DNA of 64,000 nt from Mannheimia haemolytica (GCA_900638155.1 LR134495.1:1178001-1242000); one strand, 5' to 3'. Shown: positions 1 through 9,689, numbered from the stretch's first letter. Program-made: numbers and translations. The notes: a model not told the origin generated them from the letters alone.

Positions 1-798
1 TCCTTTGCTGATTTCCATTTCCGGAAACAGGCGGAATTCGCCAATCGGGCTAAACAACACTTTGTCTTCGGTTACATTACAGCTGAGGTAGTTTGTGCCA
101 CCTAAAAAATCCGCTACAAAAGGATTCACCGGGGCGTGATACAGCTCATTTGGTTTGCCGAATTGCACGATTTTACCTTTATCCATCACCGCAATTTTAT
201 CGGCAAAGGCAAAGGCTTCTTCTTTGCTGTGAGTCACAAAAATTGCCGGCACTTGCTGGCTTTTCAAAATTTGTTTGATCTCTTGGATCATCGCATAACG
301 AGTTTGGCTGTCGATGTTGGAAAAGGGTTCGTCTAGCAAGAGTAATTGTGGCTTACACGCCAAAGCACGGGCAATCGCCACTCGTTGTTGCTGACCGCCG
401 GAAAGCTCGTGCGGAAAACGGGATTCAAACCCCTGCAGATGTACTACGGAAAGCATCTGTTCAGTGACGTTTTTTTGCTCTTCTTTAGGCAATTTCGCTA
501 AACCGAATTGAATATTTTCCGCCACCGTTAAATGTGGAAAGAGAGCGTAATCTTGGAAAATCAGCCCGATTTGGCGATCTTCCACCGCCTTGCTTTTCAG
601 GCATTTGCCGTTCAAATGAATATCACCTTGCTCAATCGGCAGCAATCCTGCTATCGCTTTTAACAGCGTGGTTTTGCCGCAACCGCTCGCTCCAAGCAGG
701 CAGATAATTTCATTTTGGTTTACCGCAAGGTGAAGATTTTGTAACACTGCGGTATTGCCAAAATTAAGATTCAGATTATTAATAGTTAAAACAGACAT
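1..798 (-). CDS. fbpC: Iron(III) ABC transporter ATP-binding protein, 3' end outside window
   Basis: ATPase subunit of a ferric iron importer; it energises the FbpB permease on the cytoplasmic side. The reverse-strand translation shows Walker A (GASGCGKTTL), the ABC signature LSGGQQQRVAIARAL and Walker B LLLLDEPFSNID, in the order expected of the family. The start ATG at 796-798 has an AAGGAA ribosome site and lies 9 nt after the fbpB stop, so the three fbp genes read as an A-B-C operon. About 265 residues are present. Family members are usually near 350, so the C-terminal regulatory part continues beyond position 1. Function as an iron transporter rests mainly on the FbpA neighbour. Confidence 0.93.
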   Translation of the reverse strand, partial: MSVLTINNLNLNFGNTAVLQNLHLAVNQNEIICLLGASGCGKTTLLKAIAGLLPIEQGDIHLNGKCLKSKAVEDRQIGLIFQDYALFPHLTVAENIQFGLAKLPKEEQKNVTEQMLSVVHLQGFESRFPHELSGGQQQRVAIARALACKPQLLLLDEPFSNIDSQTRYAMIQEIKQILKSQQVPAIFVTHSKEEAFAFADKIAVMDKGKIVQFGKPNELYHAPVNPFVADFLGGTNYLSCNVTEDKVLFSPIGEFRLFPEMEISKG

Positions 799-807
799 AA
801 AATTCCT

Positions 808-2454
808 TTATCTTTCCTTTTCCGATTGCGAAATAAGCGATCTCGTCAACCAAATCACCGGCAGTAAGCCCACCACTACCAGCACAATTGCCGGCAGTGC
901 GGCACGTTCTAACTGTTCGTCAGAAGTGAAAGTAAAAACGTGAGTAGCGAGCGTATCAAAATTAAACGGACGTAGTAGGAGCGAGGCGTTCAGCTCTTTC
1001 ATACTTTCGATAAAGACCATTAAACCGGCGGTTAAAATCCCTTTATAAATCAGAGGGATATGGATTTTGCTAAACATCGTGAAGCCGCTTTTACCTAGCG
1101 TTTGGCTTGCCATATCTAGCGATGGCGAGACTTTGGCAAGCGAGGTTTCAAGGCTACCAATCGCCATTGCTAAAAAGCGAACCGTATAAGCAAGCACAAG
1201 TGCGAACAGCGAACCGGAGAAAATTAAACCGACAGGGGAAAGTTCAAGGTTTTTGAGCAACGCGTGCAGTTGGTGATCGGCAAAAGTTAAGGGCGAGAGC
1301 AAGCCGATGGCAAGCACTGTACCGGGTATAGCATAGCCGAGCGAGGAAAGTTGCAACGACAAGCGGGTCGATTTTGCTGAAAATTTACCAAAAGAGAGAC
1401 GATTGGCAAAATGCAAAATTAAGGCGAAAACGACCGTTATGATAGAAGCGATGATCGATACTTTCAGGCTATTGAGAGCAAATTGCACAAAGTCTAAATT
1501 CCACGACTGCTCGAAATAGTCATACGCCCAGTAGAGCAAACGCCCGAACGGAATAAAAAAAGCAAGGGCGAGCAAGCCCCAGCACCAAGCGAGCGCAAGA
1601 GCTAATCTCCAGCCGTGTAATGTTTTAAATGCCGATTTTTTCTCATAACCACGCTGATAGCTTTTTTGTTTGCGGCGGCTGTATTGTTCTAGGCTTAAAA
1701 ACAGGAAGATCATCAGTAGCATAAAAATCGCAATTTGGCTTGCTGTGCCAAGATCGTGATAGCCAAGCCAAGAGTCGTAGATGGCAGTGGTGAGTGTGGG
1801 AACGGCAAAATAAGCAACGGTGCCGAAATCGCCGAGCGTTTCCATTGCCACCAGTGCAATGCCGACTGCAATCGCAGGGCGGATCAGCGGAAAGGTGATG
1901 CGGCGGAAAATTTGCATCGGGCTTGCCCCGAGCATTTTCGCACTGTGGGTGAGGTTTTCAGATTGTTCTAATAACGCGACTCGTACCAACAGGAAAATGT
2001 AAGGGTAAAGCACTAACGCCAATACAAAGCAAGCACCGTAGAGGGTGCGTATTTGCGGAAACCAGTAATCTTGCGGTGTCTGCCAGCCGAAAAGATGGCG
2101 TAGCATTTCTTGAAAACTGCCCGAATAATCCAGCAAATCGGTATAAAGGTAAGCAATCAGATACGCCGGCATTGCCAGTGGTAGGCAAAGTAGCCATTGT
2201 AAGGTTTTTTGCCCGCAAAATTGGTAATTTGCCACTATCCAAGCGGTTGGTAGAGCAAACAAGAGAGCAAGGATAATAGTTCCCAACACTAACAGAGCGG
2301 AATTTTGAATATAGGTCGGCAACATCGTGTGCCAAAGATGTGCTAAATTCTCAGACTCGCCGCCGAATGCGTGGTAGGCAATGGCAAGCAAGGGCAGAAG
2401 CACAATCAGCGTAATCAGAATAGCGAGGGTTTTCCAGCTAAGATATTGTTTCAT
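808..2454 (-). CDS. fbpB: Iron(III) ABC transporter permease FbpB
   Basis: A 548-residue inner-membrane permease made of two fused BPD-transport domains, each about 250 residues with around six hydrophobic segments. This duplication is typical of FbpB/SfuB/AfuB proteins. Each half carries an EAA-type loop that contacts the ATPase (around 'HSAKMLGASPMQIFRRITFPL' in the first half and 'QTLGKSGFTMFSKIHIPL' in the second). It would pass Fe3+ from periplasmic FbpA into the cytoplasm. It is downstream of fbpA, separated by about 150 nt that contain a terminator-like hairpin, and directly upstream of fbpC. Length and architecture are normal and no frameshift is seen. Confidence 0.94.
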   Translation of the reverse strand: MKQYLSWKTLAILITLIVLLPLLAIAYHAFGGESENLAHLWHTMLPTYIQNSALLVLGTIILALLFALPTAWIVANYQFCGQKTLQWLLCLPLAMPAYLIAYLYTDLLDYSGSFQEMLRHLFGWQTPQDYWFPQIRTLYGACFVLALVLYPYIFLLVRVALLEQSENLTHSAKMLGASPMQIFRRITFPLIRPAIAVGIALVAMETLGDFGTVAYFAVPTLTTAIYDSWLGYHDLGTASQIAIFMLLMIFLFLSLEQYSRRKQKSYQRGYEKKSAFKTLHGWRLALALAWCWGLLALAFFIPFGRLLYWAYDYFEQSWNLDFVQFALNSLKVSIIASIITVVFALILHFANRLSFGKFSAKSTRLSLQLSSLGYAIPGTVLAIGLLSPLTFADHQLHALLKNLELSPVGLIFSGSLFALVLAYTVRFLAMAIGSLETSLAKVSPSLDMASQTLGKSGFTMFSKIHIPLIYKGILTAGLMVFIESMKELNASLLLRPFNFDTLATHVFTFTSDEQLERAALPAIVLVVVGLLPVIWLTRSLISQSEKER

Positions 2455-2516
2455 TTTTTGAATGACTCCGTTTTCATTGTTGCCAAATCTGCAGAGTTTA
2501 ATATTTTTCTAAAATA

Positions 2517-2542
2517 CAAAAAGGACGCCGCAGCGTCCTTTT
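2517..2542 (-). terminator. Hairpin between fbpA and fbpB (probable partial terminator)
   Basis: On the minus strand an AAAGGACGC stem with a 4-nt loop and GCGTCCTTT is followed by T-rich sequence, which looks like an intrinsic terminator. Because fbpB and fbpC have no obvious promoter of their own, it is more likely an attenuator that keeps the binding protein more abundant than the membrane parts. This is inferred from structure only. Confidence 0.6.
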
Positions 2543-2607
2543 GCAAGCGGTCATAGTTTAGCAAAAATTTGCAAATTTTTGGCTAAAATTAACCGCTTGT
2601 CAGCCGA

Positions 2608-3636
2608 TTATTTTTTCTGCTCGAAGTCGTCAAATTTCACTTCATCAACCAGTTTCAATGCGGCTTCATAGTTTTTCGCAATGTCTTCCAGTTTGATAGT
2701 ATCGGCAGTGAAAGTTCCCCAACCTTTAACCAGTTTAGACGGCTCAATCCCTTCTTTCACCGGATATTCGTGGTTAAGTTCTGCATATAAACCTTGGGCT
2801 TTTTCACCACTGAGGTATTCGATCAGTTTCACCGCATTTTCTTTGTTCGGTGCATATTTCGCAATCACTACGCCACTGATATTTTTGTGTGTACCGTATT
2901 GACCACTTGGGAAGTTGAGGATTGCTGATTCTGCCCAGGCTCTTTGTTTTTCATCGTCTAACATTTTGCCGTAGTAGTAGCTGTTACCCAGTGCGTAATC
3001 GCAGATGCCTTCTTTGATGGCTTTCACTTGGTCACGGTCGCCGCCTTGCGGTTTTTGTGCCAAGTTCGCTTTTAAGCCTTCTAAGAATGCTTTGGTTTTT
3101 TCCACACCATAGTGTTCAATCATCGCCGCAAAGAGTGAAGCATTGTAAGAGTTCTTACCTGAACGCACGCACACTTTGCCTTTGTATTCCGGTTTGGCTA
3201 AATCTAGGTAGTCGAAACCGGCAGGCAGTTTGCCTACGCGATCTTTAGAGGTGTAAATCACACGGGCACGAGTAGTTAAACCGAACCATTGGTCGTTAGA
3301 GTCACGGAATTGTGCCGGAATGTTTTGCTCTAACACTTTTGAGTCCACTTTTTGTGCCAAGCCAGCGTTAACGATTTCCATCACACGGGCGATGTCCACG
3401 GTTAAAAGCACATCGGCAGGACTTAATTCGCCTTCTTGTTTCACACGATCCACCAAGCCTTTATCAGCAAAGATCACGTTTACTTTAATACCGGTGTCTT
3501 TTTCAAAGTTTTTCAGCATCGGTTCGATTAAGTAAGGTTGGCGATAGGAATAAACATTTACTTCGTTTCCTGCAAATGCAGACATTGAAGTAAAAGCAGA
3601 TACAGCTAGAGCTAGTGTTGAAAGGGCTTTTTTCAT
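2608..3636 (-). CDS. fbpA: Periplasmic ferric iron-binding protein FbpA
   Basis: A 342-residue periplasmic solute-binding protein that captures Fe3+ and delivers it to FbpBC. The N terminus is a clear Sec signal peptide ending in the type-I site SAFA-GNEV. The mature part has the family opening 'NVYSYRQPYLIEPMLKNFEKDTGIKVNVIFADKG' pattern and the tyrosine cluster NSYYYGK, which supplies iron ligands in transferrin-like FbpA proteins including the Mannheimia haemolytica one. It is the first gene of the operon. A Fur-like site lies about 60-80 nt upstream of the start, consistent with iron repression. Full length, normal start. Confidence 0.95.
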   Translation of the reverse strand: MKKALSTLALAVSAFTSMSAFAGNEVNVYSYRQPYLIEPMLKNFEKDTGIKVNVIFADKGLVDRVKQEGELSPADVLLTVDIARVMEIVNAGLAQKVDSKVLEQNIPAQFRDSNDQWFGLTTRARVIYTSKDRVGKLPAGFDYLDLAKPEYKGKVCVRSGKNSYNASLFAAMIEHYGVEKTKAFLEGLKANLAQKPQGGDRDQVKAIKEGICDYALGNSYYYGKMLDDEKQRAWAESAILNFPSGQYGTHKNISGVVIAKYAPNKENAVKLIEYLSGEKAQGLYAELNHEYPVKEGIEPSKLVKGWGTFTADTIKLEDIAKNYEAALKLVDEVKFDDFEQKK

Positions 3637-3698
3637 GAGTTCTCCTTTTATTTTTTTATTAAAGTGGCAGAATTCTAAACGCTGTTGAGATTTTAGTC

Positions 3699-3717
3699 AA
3701 TAATGAGAACGGTTTTT
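3699..3717 (-). promoter_or_regulatory. Candidate Fur box upstream of fbpA
   Basis: Read on the plus strand, the 19-mer beginning AATAATGAGAA matches the Fur consensus GATAATGATAATCATTATC at 12 of 19 positions by my alignment. The left half is strongest. Its position upstream of an iron-transport operon is what would be expected. The score is moderate and no binding data are available. Confidence 0.45.
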
Positions 3718-3761
3718 ATTTTTGAGCTTGATTTAGTAATGCGAAGAGAGCAATAAAATAA

Positions 3762-3790
3762 TTGGCAAATTGTTTGTTTTTTGGCATAAT
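3762..3790 (+). promoter_or_regulatory. rpsB sigma-70 promoter
   Basis: TTGGCA (-35) is followed after exactly 17 nt by CATAAT (-10). This is a near-consensus sigma-70 promoter. Transcription would start near 3797 and give a long, about 175-nt, structured leader before rpsB. Confidence 0.65.
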
Positions 3791-3796
3791 ACGCCC

Positions 3797-3965
3797 CGTT
3801 TTGTCTATTTAGGCAAAACGTACACATTTATTTTTTAACACTAAAACACACACATATCACAAGCTAGGAATTGGGGTGTCTTTAACAGATTGATTTTCTA
3901 GGATATGTGGAGGCTAAACCCCGTTTTGCCGTTCATAAGTGGCAAAACAAACAACTTTGAAGGAA
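3797..3965 (+). promoter_or_regulatory. Structured rpsB 5' leader, likely S2 autoregulatory element
   Basis: The leader contains complementary elements: CGTTTTG at 3797-3803 with CAAAACG at 3814-3820, and GTTTTGCC at 3923-3930 with GGCAAAAC at 3941-3948. The 3812-3820 element can also pair with 3922-3930, so the folds exclude each other. A GGGGT element near 3873 can pair with ACCCC just before 3922. Conserved rpsB leaders that bind S2 and repress translation are known in gammaproteobacteria. Assignment of this one is by position and structure. Confidence 0.5.
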
Positions 3966-3972
3966 AATTCTT

Positions 3973-4692
3973 ATGGCACAAGTTTCTATGCGCGATATGC
4001 TTAACGCAGGCGTTCACTATGGTCACCAAACACGTTACTGGAACCCAAAAATGAAACCATTCATCTTTGGTGCTCGTAATGGTGTTCACGTAATCAACTT
4101 AGAAAAAACTTTACCTTTATTCAACGAAGCATTAGCGGAATTAACCCGCATTGCCAGCAACAACGGTAAAGTATTATTCGTTGGTACAAAACGTGCGGCA
4201 AGTGATGCTGTTAAAGCAGCGGCAGTAGAGAGCCAACAATTCTACGTAAACCACCGTTGGTTAGGTGGTATGTTGACTAACTGGAAAACAGTTCGTCAAT
4301 CAATCAAACGCTTAAAAGATTTAGAAACTCAAACTCAAGACGGTACTTTTGACAAAATCACTAAAAAAGAAGCGTTAATGCGTACCCGTGAGTTAGAAAA
4401 ATTAGAGTTAAGCTTAGGCGGTATCAAAGATATGAATGGTTTACCGGATGCAATTTTTGTTATCGGTGCAGACCATGAACATATCGCAATCAAAGAAGCA
4501 AACAACTTAGGTATTCCGGTATTTGCGATTGTTGATACTAACTCAACTCCAGATGGCGTTAACTACATCATTCCAGGTAACGATGATGCAACACGTGCTA
4601 TCCAACTTTACTTAGATTCAGCAGTTGCTGCAATCAAAGAAGGTCGCGGTGTTGAAACTGTTGAAGTAGCAGAAGAAGCTTCTGCGGAATAA
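3973..4692 (+). CDS. rpsB: 30S ribosomal protein S2
   Basis: Small-subunit ribosomal protein S2 of 239 residues, the usual bacterial length. The start '[27 protein letters not shown]' and the motifs 'HVINLEKT' and '[14 protein letters not shown]' are diagnostic. A GAAGGA ribosome site precedes the ATG. It is transcribed with tsf, and the intergenic hairpin between them may tune the S2 to EF-Ts ratio. Expression is likely fed back through the leader upstream. Confidence 0.98.
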   Translation: MAQVSMRDMLNAGVHYGHQTRYWNPKMKPFIFGARNGVHVINLEKTLPLFNEALAELTRIASNNGKVLFVGTKRAASDAVKAAAVESQQFYVNHRWLGGMLTNWKTVRQSIKRLKDLETQTQDGTFDKITKKEALMRTRELEKLELSLGGIKDMNGLPDAIFVIGADHEHIAIKEANNLGIPVFAIVDTNSTPDGVNYIIPGNDDATRAIQLYLDSAVAAIKEGRGVETVEVAEEASAE

Positions 4693-4697
4693 TTCAG

Positions 4698-4727
4698 TTT
4701 AGGGGGCAGGTTTTAACCTGCCCTAAA
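4698..4727 (+). terminator. rpsB-tsf intergenic hairpin
   Basis: TTTAGGG(G)GCAGG pairs with CCTGCCCTAAA around a short loop. No U-run follows, so it is probably a partial terminator or an mRNA-processing or stability structure rather than a full stop. Confidence 0.5.
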
Positions 4728-4787
4728 CAATGAAATTTCTAGGCAGGTGAGAGCCTGTTTTACTATATCAAATAAGGGGAATTTAAA

Positions 4788-5639
4788 ATGGCTGAAATCA
4801 CAGCATCATTAGTTAAAGAACTTCGTGAACGTACCGGTGCAGGTATGATGGAATGTAAAAAAGCATTAGTTGAAGCGAACGGTGATATTGAATTAGCAAT
4901 CGACAATATGCGTAAATCTGGTCAAGCAAAAGCGGCTAAAAAAGCAGGTCGTGTTGCAGCTGAAGGTGTGATCCTTGCTCGCGTAGCTTCAGGTTTTGGC
5001 GTATTAGTTGAAATGAACTGTGAAACTGACTTCGTTGCAAAAGATGCCGGTTTCTTAGAATTAGCAAACGAAGTTGCTGATTATGCAGTTGCAAATAAAG
5101 GTACAACCATCGAAGCATTACAAGCACAATTTGAAGAAAAACGTGCGGCATTAGTTGCGAAAATTGGTGAGAATATGAACATTCGCCGTGTTCAATACTT
5201 AGAAGGCGAAGCGATTGCTCAATACTTACACGGTGCGAAAATCGGTGTATTAGTAGCAGGTAACGGTTCTGAAGATGAACTTAAGAAAGTTGCAATGCAC
5301 GTTGCTGCAAGCAAACCTGAATTCGTCAATCCGGAAGATGTTTCTGCTGATGTAGTTGCTAAAGAGCGTGAAATCCAAATTGAAATTGCGATGAACTCTG
5401 GTAAACCAAAAGAAATCGCAGAAAAAATGGTTGAAGGCCGTATGGCTAAATTTACCGGTGAAGTTTCATTAACCGGTCAGCCGTTTGTAATGGATCCATC
5501 TCAATCTGTAGGTGCTTACTTAAAATCAGTAGGTGCTTCAGTTTCTAACTTTATCCGCTTAGAAGTAGGTGAAGGTATTGAGAAAGTAGAAGAAGATTTC
5601 GCAGCAGAAGTAGCGAAAATCACTGGCAGTAACGCTTAA
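4788..5639 (+). CDS. tsf: Elongation factor Ts
   Basis: Guanine-nucleotide exchange factor for EF-Tu, 283 residues. The N-terminal UBA-like domain '[29 protein letters not shown]' and the core motif '[13 protein letters not shown]' are both present. The gene follows rpsB as in nearly all bacteria, with an AAGGGG ribosome site before the ATG. Transcription ends at a strong intrinsic terminator just downstream. Confidence 0.98.
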   Translation: MAEITASLVKELRERTGAGMMECKKALVEANGDIELAIDNMRKSGQAKAAKKAGRVAAEGVILARVASGFGVLVEMNCETDFVAKDAGFLELANEVADYAVANKGTTIEALQAQFEEKRAALVAKIGENMNIRRVQYLEGEAIAQYLHGAKIGVLVAGNGSEDELKKVAMHVAASKPEFVNPEDVSADVVAKEREIQIEIAMNSGKPKEIAEKMVEGRMAKFTGEVSLTGQPFVMDPSQSVGAYLKSVGASVSNFIRLEVGEGIEKVEEDFAAEVAKITGSNA

Positions 5640-5659
5640 TTTTTCTGATACTAGAAACT

Positions 5660-5688
5660 AAAAAAGCAGGTTTAAAGCCTGCTTTTTT
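5660..5688 (+). terminator. tsf intrinsic terminator (usable in both directions)
   Basis: AAAAAGCAGG, a short loop, and CCTGCTTTTTT. The A-run on the left makes it work also for the convergent gene that ends at 5728. Confidence 0.8.
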
Positions 5689-5727
5689 GTTGCTTGCAAA
5701 CCTAGGCTCTTTGAGCCTAAGTTCGTG

Positions 5728-7269
5728 TTATTTTAATGGAATAGCAATCGCCGGATCTTCTACGGTAGATTGCGTTTCAATGATTTTCTTTAGCCCATAA
5801 TCGCTTTTATCGCTTTGTCCGTTGAAAAGATTCATTTCCTTATCTAATAACGGATTTTCGATGCCGATCCAATTTGCAATACCATTAGTAAAGTTTAAGC
5901 CTGATTTAAAGGCCTTATAGACATTACGTTGGGTATCATCGCTTGAAATTTTAAACAGAGGGATATCGTAGTGTAATTTACTTCTATCCTTTCCGTTGTG
6001 GATAACAATATTCTCTTTTGAAACCTCGTGCGATAAACCGTGATCAGACAAATAAACCATTGAGAATGTACGCTGGTGATTTTCTTGGTTTTTTACTAAC
6101 AAATCATATACCCGTTTTAGCAGCTCATCGGTTTTCTTGATAGATGAAACATAGCAATTTACATTAAAGTAGCGTTTTGGCAGTTTGTCATCGTCAAACA
6201 TTTTCGGGTAATCGGTGAGGCGATCGCAAGTAATTGGGTGCGAGCCATATAAATGTAGGAAGATGAACCGCTTACCTTGAGCCGGTTCTTCAATCACTTT
6301 AGCAAAGTGCGGTAACAATTCAAAATCACTCACATTGGTATTTAATGAATCGCCAGATTTTGTGAAAATTTTGACATCGCTTTTATTGCCGATAGAGGAA
6401 ATCGGCGTATCGTAATTCCCCAAATAGCCTTGATTTGAGATCCAATAGGTCTTAATACCGGCAGATTTGATTAAATCAATTAAGGTCAGCCCATAGTTTG
6501 CTTCCCATTTTTCCGTATCGGGCTTGGTCAGCATTAAGCGTAATGAGGCGATAGTATTAGTGCCGCCGGAAGTCAAACCGTCAATCAACGTTCCTTTTGC
6601 CGAACTCATAAAAGGCGTATTGGGAGCAGGGTAACCGTAAGCGTGGTGATAATCCTTTCTCGCACTTTCGCCCATAATCAAAACATAATCATCGTAATTT
6701 GAGTTTGAGCTAAGTGTTGATTGCCCCCACTGCGAATCTAAAGTTAAATTGTTTAGCACTTCCAGCTCTTTCTTTACCTTTAGGCTTGAATGGTAAAATT
6801 CTTGAAAGAATTTAAACGGAGCAAGGGAAAACAGCATTAATACGAAAGCGGAAATCACGAATGTCTTATTGCGTAAAAAACGGATTTGATAGCGATTGGT
6901 AATTTTTCGATAAAATATGACCGCTAGTACAATCGCAATGCCTGCCGCAATATTTAAAATCGGCAGTTGAGCAATAAACTCTTTGCTTTCCATCATATCG
7001 GTGGCAAAAATAGAGGCGATATATTCGTAAGTTGGTTTGCCGAATTTTATCCCAACCGGCGTATAAATTGCATAAGCGATACTGATTGGCAATAAGAGTA
7101 AATAATAAGTCCATTTAGAACTGGCGAGAGCGATGATGAGGAATACGCCAAAAATAACTTCAAAGACACTAGGATTTGGAAAAAAGCCTGAGCCGATTAA
7201 CATTAAATAGCTGGCAGCAGTTGCCAATAAAATAGCGGCAAGAATGCCGAAAAGTTGTTTGGATTTCAT
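5728..7269 (-). CDS. Phosphoethanolamine transferase, sulfatase superfamily (EptA/Lpt type)
   Basis: A 513-residue inner-membrane enzyme with a periplasmic alkaline-phosphatase-fold domain; it would transfer phosphoethanolamine from phosphatidylethanolamine to lipid A or core sugars. About five hydrophobic segments occupy residues 5-150. The soluble domain begins at 'VLIMGESARKDYHHAYGYPAPNTPF' (metal ligand E201). It continues through 'GGTNTIASLRLML' with the candidate nucleophile Thr near 237-239, then 'HLYGSH' and 'YLSDHGLSHE' with metal-binding Asp and His. The gene lies in reverse between tsf and pyrH. The exact acceptor (lipid A, heptose or Kdo) cannot be read from sequence. Confidence 0.85.
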   Translation of the reverse strand: MKSKQLFGILAAILLATAASYLMLIGSGFFPNPSVFEVIFGVFLIIALASSKWTYYLLLLPISIAYAIYTPVGIKFGKPTYEYIASIFATDMMESKEFIAQLPILNIAAGIAIVLAVIFYRKITNRYQIRFLRNKTFVISAFVLMLFSLAPFKFFQEFYHSSLKVKKELEVLNNLTLDSQWGQSTLSSNSNYDDYVLIMGESARKDYHHAYGYPAPNTPFMSSAKGTLIDGLTSGGTNTIASLRLMLTKPDTEKWEANYGLTLIDLIKSAGIKTYWISNQGYLGNYDTPISSIGNKSDVKIFTKSGDSLNTNVSDFELLPHFAKVIEEPAQGKRFIFLHLYGSHPITCDRLTDYPKMFDDDKLPKRYFNVNCYVSSIKKTDELLKRVYDLLVKNQENHQRTFSMVYLSDHGLSHEVSKENIVIHNGKDRSKLHYDIPLFKISSDDTQRNVYKAFKSGLNFTNGIANWIGIENPLLDKEMNLFNGQSDKSDYGLKKIIETQSTVEDPAIAIPLK

Positions 7270-7360
7270 TGTAGTGAATATTTTTAGTTTATCGTTATGT
7301 TGGATTGTTCTATAATAACGTAATTTTGTGTTTAGTCCATACAGTTAAGAGGCAATTAAA

Positions 7361-8077
7361 ATGAGCAAACCTATTTACAAGCGAATTCTTCTCAAATTAA
7401 GTGGTGAAGCCTTACAAGGCAGTGAAGGATTTGGTATCGACCCGTCTATTTTGGATCGTATGGCATTAGAGATTAAAGAATTACTTGCAGAAGGCGTTGA
7501 GGTTGGCGTGGTTCTTGGCGGCGGTAACTTATTCCGTGGTGCTAAACTAGCCAAAGCAGGTATGAACCGTGTAGTGGGCGACCATATGGGAATGCTTGCT
7601 ACCGTAATGAACGGTTTAGCTATGCGTGATGCCTTACACCGTGCTGAGGTAAATGCGAAATTAATGTCTGCATTCCAATTAAACGGTATTTGCGATACTT
7701 ACAACTGGTCTGAGGCAATTAAAATGTTGCGTGAAAAACGTGTGGTGATTTTCTCTGCCGGTACAGGTAGCCCGTTCTTCACGACAGATTCTGCCGCTTG
7801 CTTGCGTGGTATTGAAATTGAAGCTGATGTGGTATTAAAAGCAACTAAAGTGGATGGCGTTTATGATAAAGACCCGGCAAAATACGCAGATGCAAAACTA
7901 TATAATAAATTAACGTATGCACAAGTTATTGAAGATGAATTACAAGTGATGGATTTAGCAGCATTCACGCTTGCTCGTGACCATGGAATGCCGATTCGTG
8001 TCTTTAATATGGGTAAACCGGGTGCGTTACGCAACGTAGTATTCGGCACTGAAGAAGGCACAACTATTTCTGAATAA
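7361..8077 (+). CDS. pyrH: Uridylate kinase (UMP kinase)
   Basis: Phosphorylates UMP to UDP in pyrimidine nucleotide synthesis. It is 238 residues of the amino-acid-kinase fold: '[13 protein letters not shown]' at the N terminus, '[14 protein letters not shown]', and '[39 protein letters not shown]' near the C-terminal half. The ATG follows an AAGAGG ribosome site. A TATAAT hexamer lies at 7311-7316, about 45 nt upstream. It is followed by frr, probably on the same transcript. Confidence 0.97.
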   Translation: MSKPIYKRILLKLSGEALQGSEGFGIDPSILDRMALEIKELLAEGVEVGVVLGGGNLFRGAKLAKAGMNRVVGDHMGMLATVMNGLAMRDALHRAEVNAKLMSAFQLNGICDTYNWSEAIKMLREKRVVIFSAGTGSPFFTTDSAACLRGIEIEADVVLKATKVDGVYDKDPAKYADAKLYNKLTYAQVIEDELQVMDLAAFTLARDHGMPIRVFNMGKPGALRNVVFGTEEGTTISE

Positions 8078-8130
8078 TTTATTTTCTCTGTTTAACTCTC
8101 AGTTTTACTCAATAAAAGGATAAAAAATCA

Positions 8131-8688
8131 ATGATTAACGAAATCAAGAAAGATGCACAAGATCGTATGGAAAAAAGCCTTGAGGCTTTAAAAGGGCATA
8201 TTGCGAAAATTCGTACAGGTCGTGCCCAACCTTCTTTATTAGACGGTATTCAAGTGGAATATTACGGCTCTGCGACTCCATTACGCCAAGTAGCGAACGT
8301 GGTGGCTGAAGATGCCCGTACTTTAGCGGTAAACGTATTTGATAAATCTTTAATCTCTGCGGTAGAAAAAGCAATTTTAACTTCAGATTTAGGCTTAAAC
8401 CCATCTTCTGCCGGTACGACCATTCGTGTTCCGCTTCCACCATTAACGGAAGAACGCCGTCGTGATTTAATCAAAATTGTTAAAGCAGAAGGCGAGCAAG
8501 GCAAAGTAGCAATTCGTAATGTTCGTCGTGATGCTAATGACCAAATCAAAGCGTTATTAAAAGATAAAGAAATCAGCGAAAACGAACAACACAAAGCTGA
8601 AGAAGATATTCAAAAAATCACCGATACCTTCATTAAAAAAGTTGATGAAGTATTGGCAGCAAAAGAGAAAGAGTTGTTAGATTTCTAA
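8131..8688 (+). CDS. frr: Ribosome recycling factor
   Basis: A 185-residue cytoplasmic protein that splits post-termination ribosomes with EF-G. The family signature '[32 protein letters not shown]' and the C-terminal helix 'EKELLDF' are present. It lies 53 nt after pyrH, the classical order, and is followed by an intrinsic terminator. Confidence 0.98.
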   Translation: MINEIKKDAQDRMEKSLEALKGHIAKIRTGRAQPSLLDGIQVEYYGSATPLRQVANVVAEDARTLAVNVFDKSLISAVEKAILTSDLGLNPSSAGTTIRVPLPPLTEERRRDLIKIVKAEGEQGKVAIRNVRRDANDQIKALLKDKEISENEQHKAEEDIQKITDTFIKKVDEVLAAKEKELLDF

Positions 8689-8702
8689 TCTCATTTCAAA
8701 AT

Positions 8703-8746
8703 GATAAGGGCGAGTGCAGATCAAGATCATATCCGCCCTTATTTTT
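8703..8746 (+). terminator. frr intrinsic terminator
   Basis: TAAGGGCG (8705-8712) pairs with CGCCCTTA (8734-8741) and is followed by TTTTTG. The long loop has some further internal complementarity. Confidence 0.75.
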
Positions 8747-8782
8747 GTTGATATTTGCCATTTGCAAAAAATCAACAAAAAA

Positions 8783-8822
8783 TACCGCTTGTAATGTGTT
8801 GCACTACAAGCGGTCATTTTTT
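8783..8822. terminator. Inverted USS pair between frr and gpmA
   Basis: TACCGCTTGTA (8783-8793) and TACAAGCGGTC (8805-8815) form a hairpin of two opposed Apl-type USS cores followed by a T-run. It sits between two converging genes, so it can serve as a terminator as well as a pair of uptake signals. Confidence 0.7.
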
Positions 8823-8838
8823 ATTGGAAATTTACCAA

Positions 8839-9522
8839 TTATAAGTAACGTTTGCTGATGACTTTTAAGTTATCATCTAGTTCATACACTAACGGCTGGC
8901 CGGTTGGGATTTCTAAGTCCATAATGTCTGCATCGGAAATGCCTTCGATATGTTTTGCTAATGCGCGTAATGAGTTGCCGTGTGCGGTAACTAATACACG
9001 TTTACCTGAAATTAATGCAGGTGCAATTTGGTCTTCCCAGAATGGTAACACACGCTCAAGGGTGATTTTGAGGTTTTCTGCATTTGGAATTAAATCTTTT
9101 GGTAAGTTAGCATAACGGCGGTCGTTATGTGCTGAGTTTGGATCCTGTGGGTCTAAATCCGGTGGAGAGATGTCATAAGAACGACGCCAGATGTGAACCT
9201 GTTCATCACCATATTTTTCAGCAGTTTCTTTTTTGTCTAAACCTTGTAATGCACCGTAGTGACGCTCGTTTAAACGCCAGTTTTTCACTTGAGGGATCCA
9301 TAATTGGTCTGATTCTTCTAATACGATGTTACAAGTTTTGATCGCACGGGTTAAAACAGATGTAAACGCAATATCAAATTCAAAACCGGCTGCTTTTAAT
9401 TTTTGACCGGCAGATTTTGCTTCTTCGATCCCACGTTCTGTTAAATTAACATCACGCCAACCGGTAAATAAGTTTTTAGCATTCCATTCACTGAAACCGT
9501 GACGGATAAATACTAATTGCAT
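8839..9522 (-). CDS. gpmA: 2,3-bisphosphoglycerate-dependent phosphoglycerate mutase
   Basis: Glycolytic enzyme that interconverts 3- and 2-phosphoglycerate, 227 residues. The histidine-phosphatase motif '[27 protein letters not shown]' contains the phosphorylated His near residue 8. '[14 protein letters not shown]' and '[13 protein letters not shown]' complete the active site. It is a single-gene unit convergent with frr. Full length. Confidence 0.97.
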   Translation of the reverse strand: MQLVFIRHGFSEWNAKNLFTGWRDVNLTERGIEEAKSAGQKLKAAGFEFDIAFTSVLTRAIKTCNIVLEESDQLWIPQVKNWRLNERHYGALQGLDKKETAEKYGDEQVHIWRRSYDISPPDLDPQDPNSAHNDRRYANLPKDLIPNAENLKITLERVLPFWEDQIAPALISGKRVLVTAHGNSLRALAKHIEGISDADIMDLEIPTGQPLVYELDDNLKVISKRYL

Positions 9523-9689
9523 AATGACTCCTTAGCTTTGAGTAAAATTAATGGATTTGAAATTGTGCTATTTATAGCAAAATTCTTTATATTTTGAAAT
9601 AGATAGTTAAATTCTTTCACTAAAAAGCTGATCTTAAGCAAATAACCGATTAGAATATAACCTTAATAATATTTTGAAGAAACAAAGGT

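Noticed and set aside
93..336. Small plus-strand frames at the left edge
   Set aside because: They are antisense shadows of fbpC, whose Walker and signature motifs read on the minus strand.
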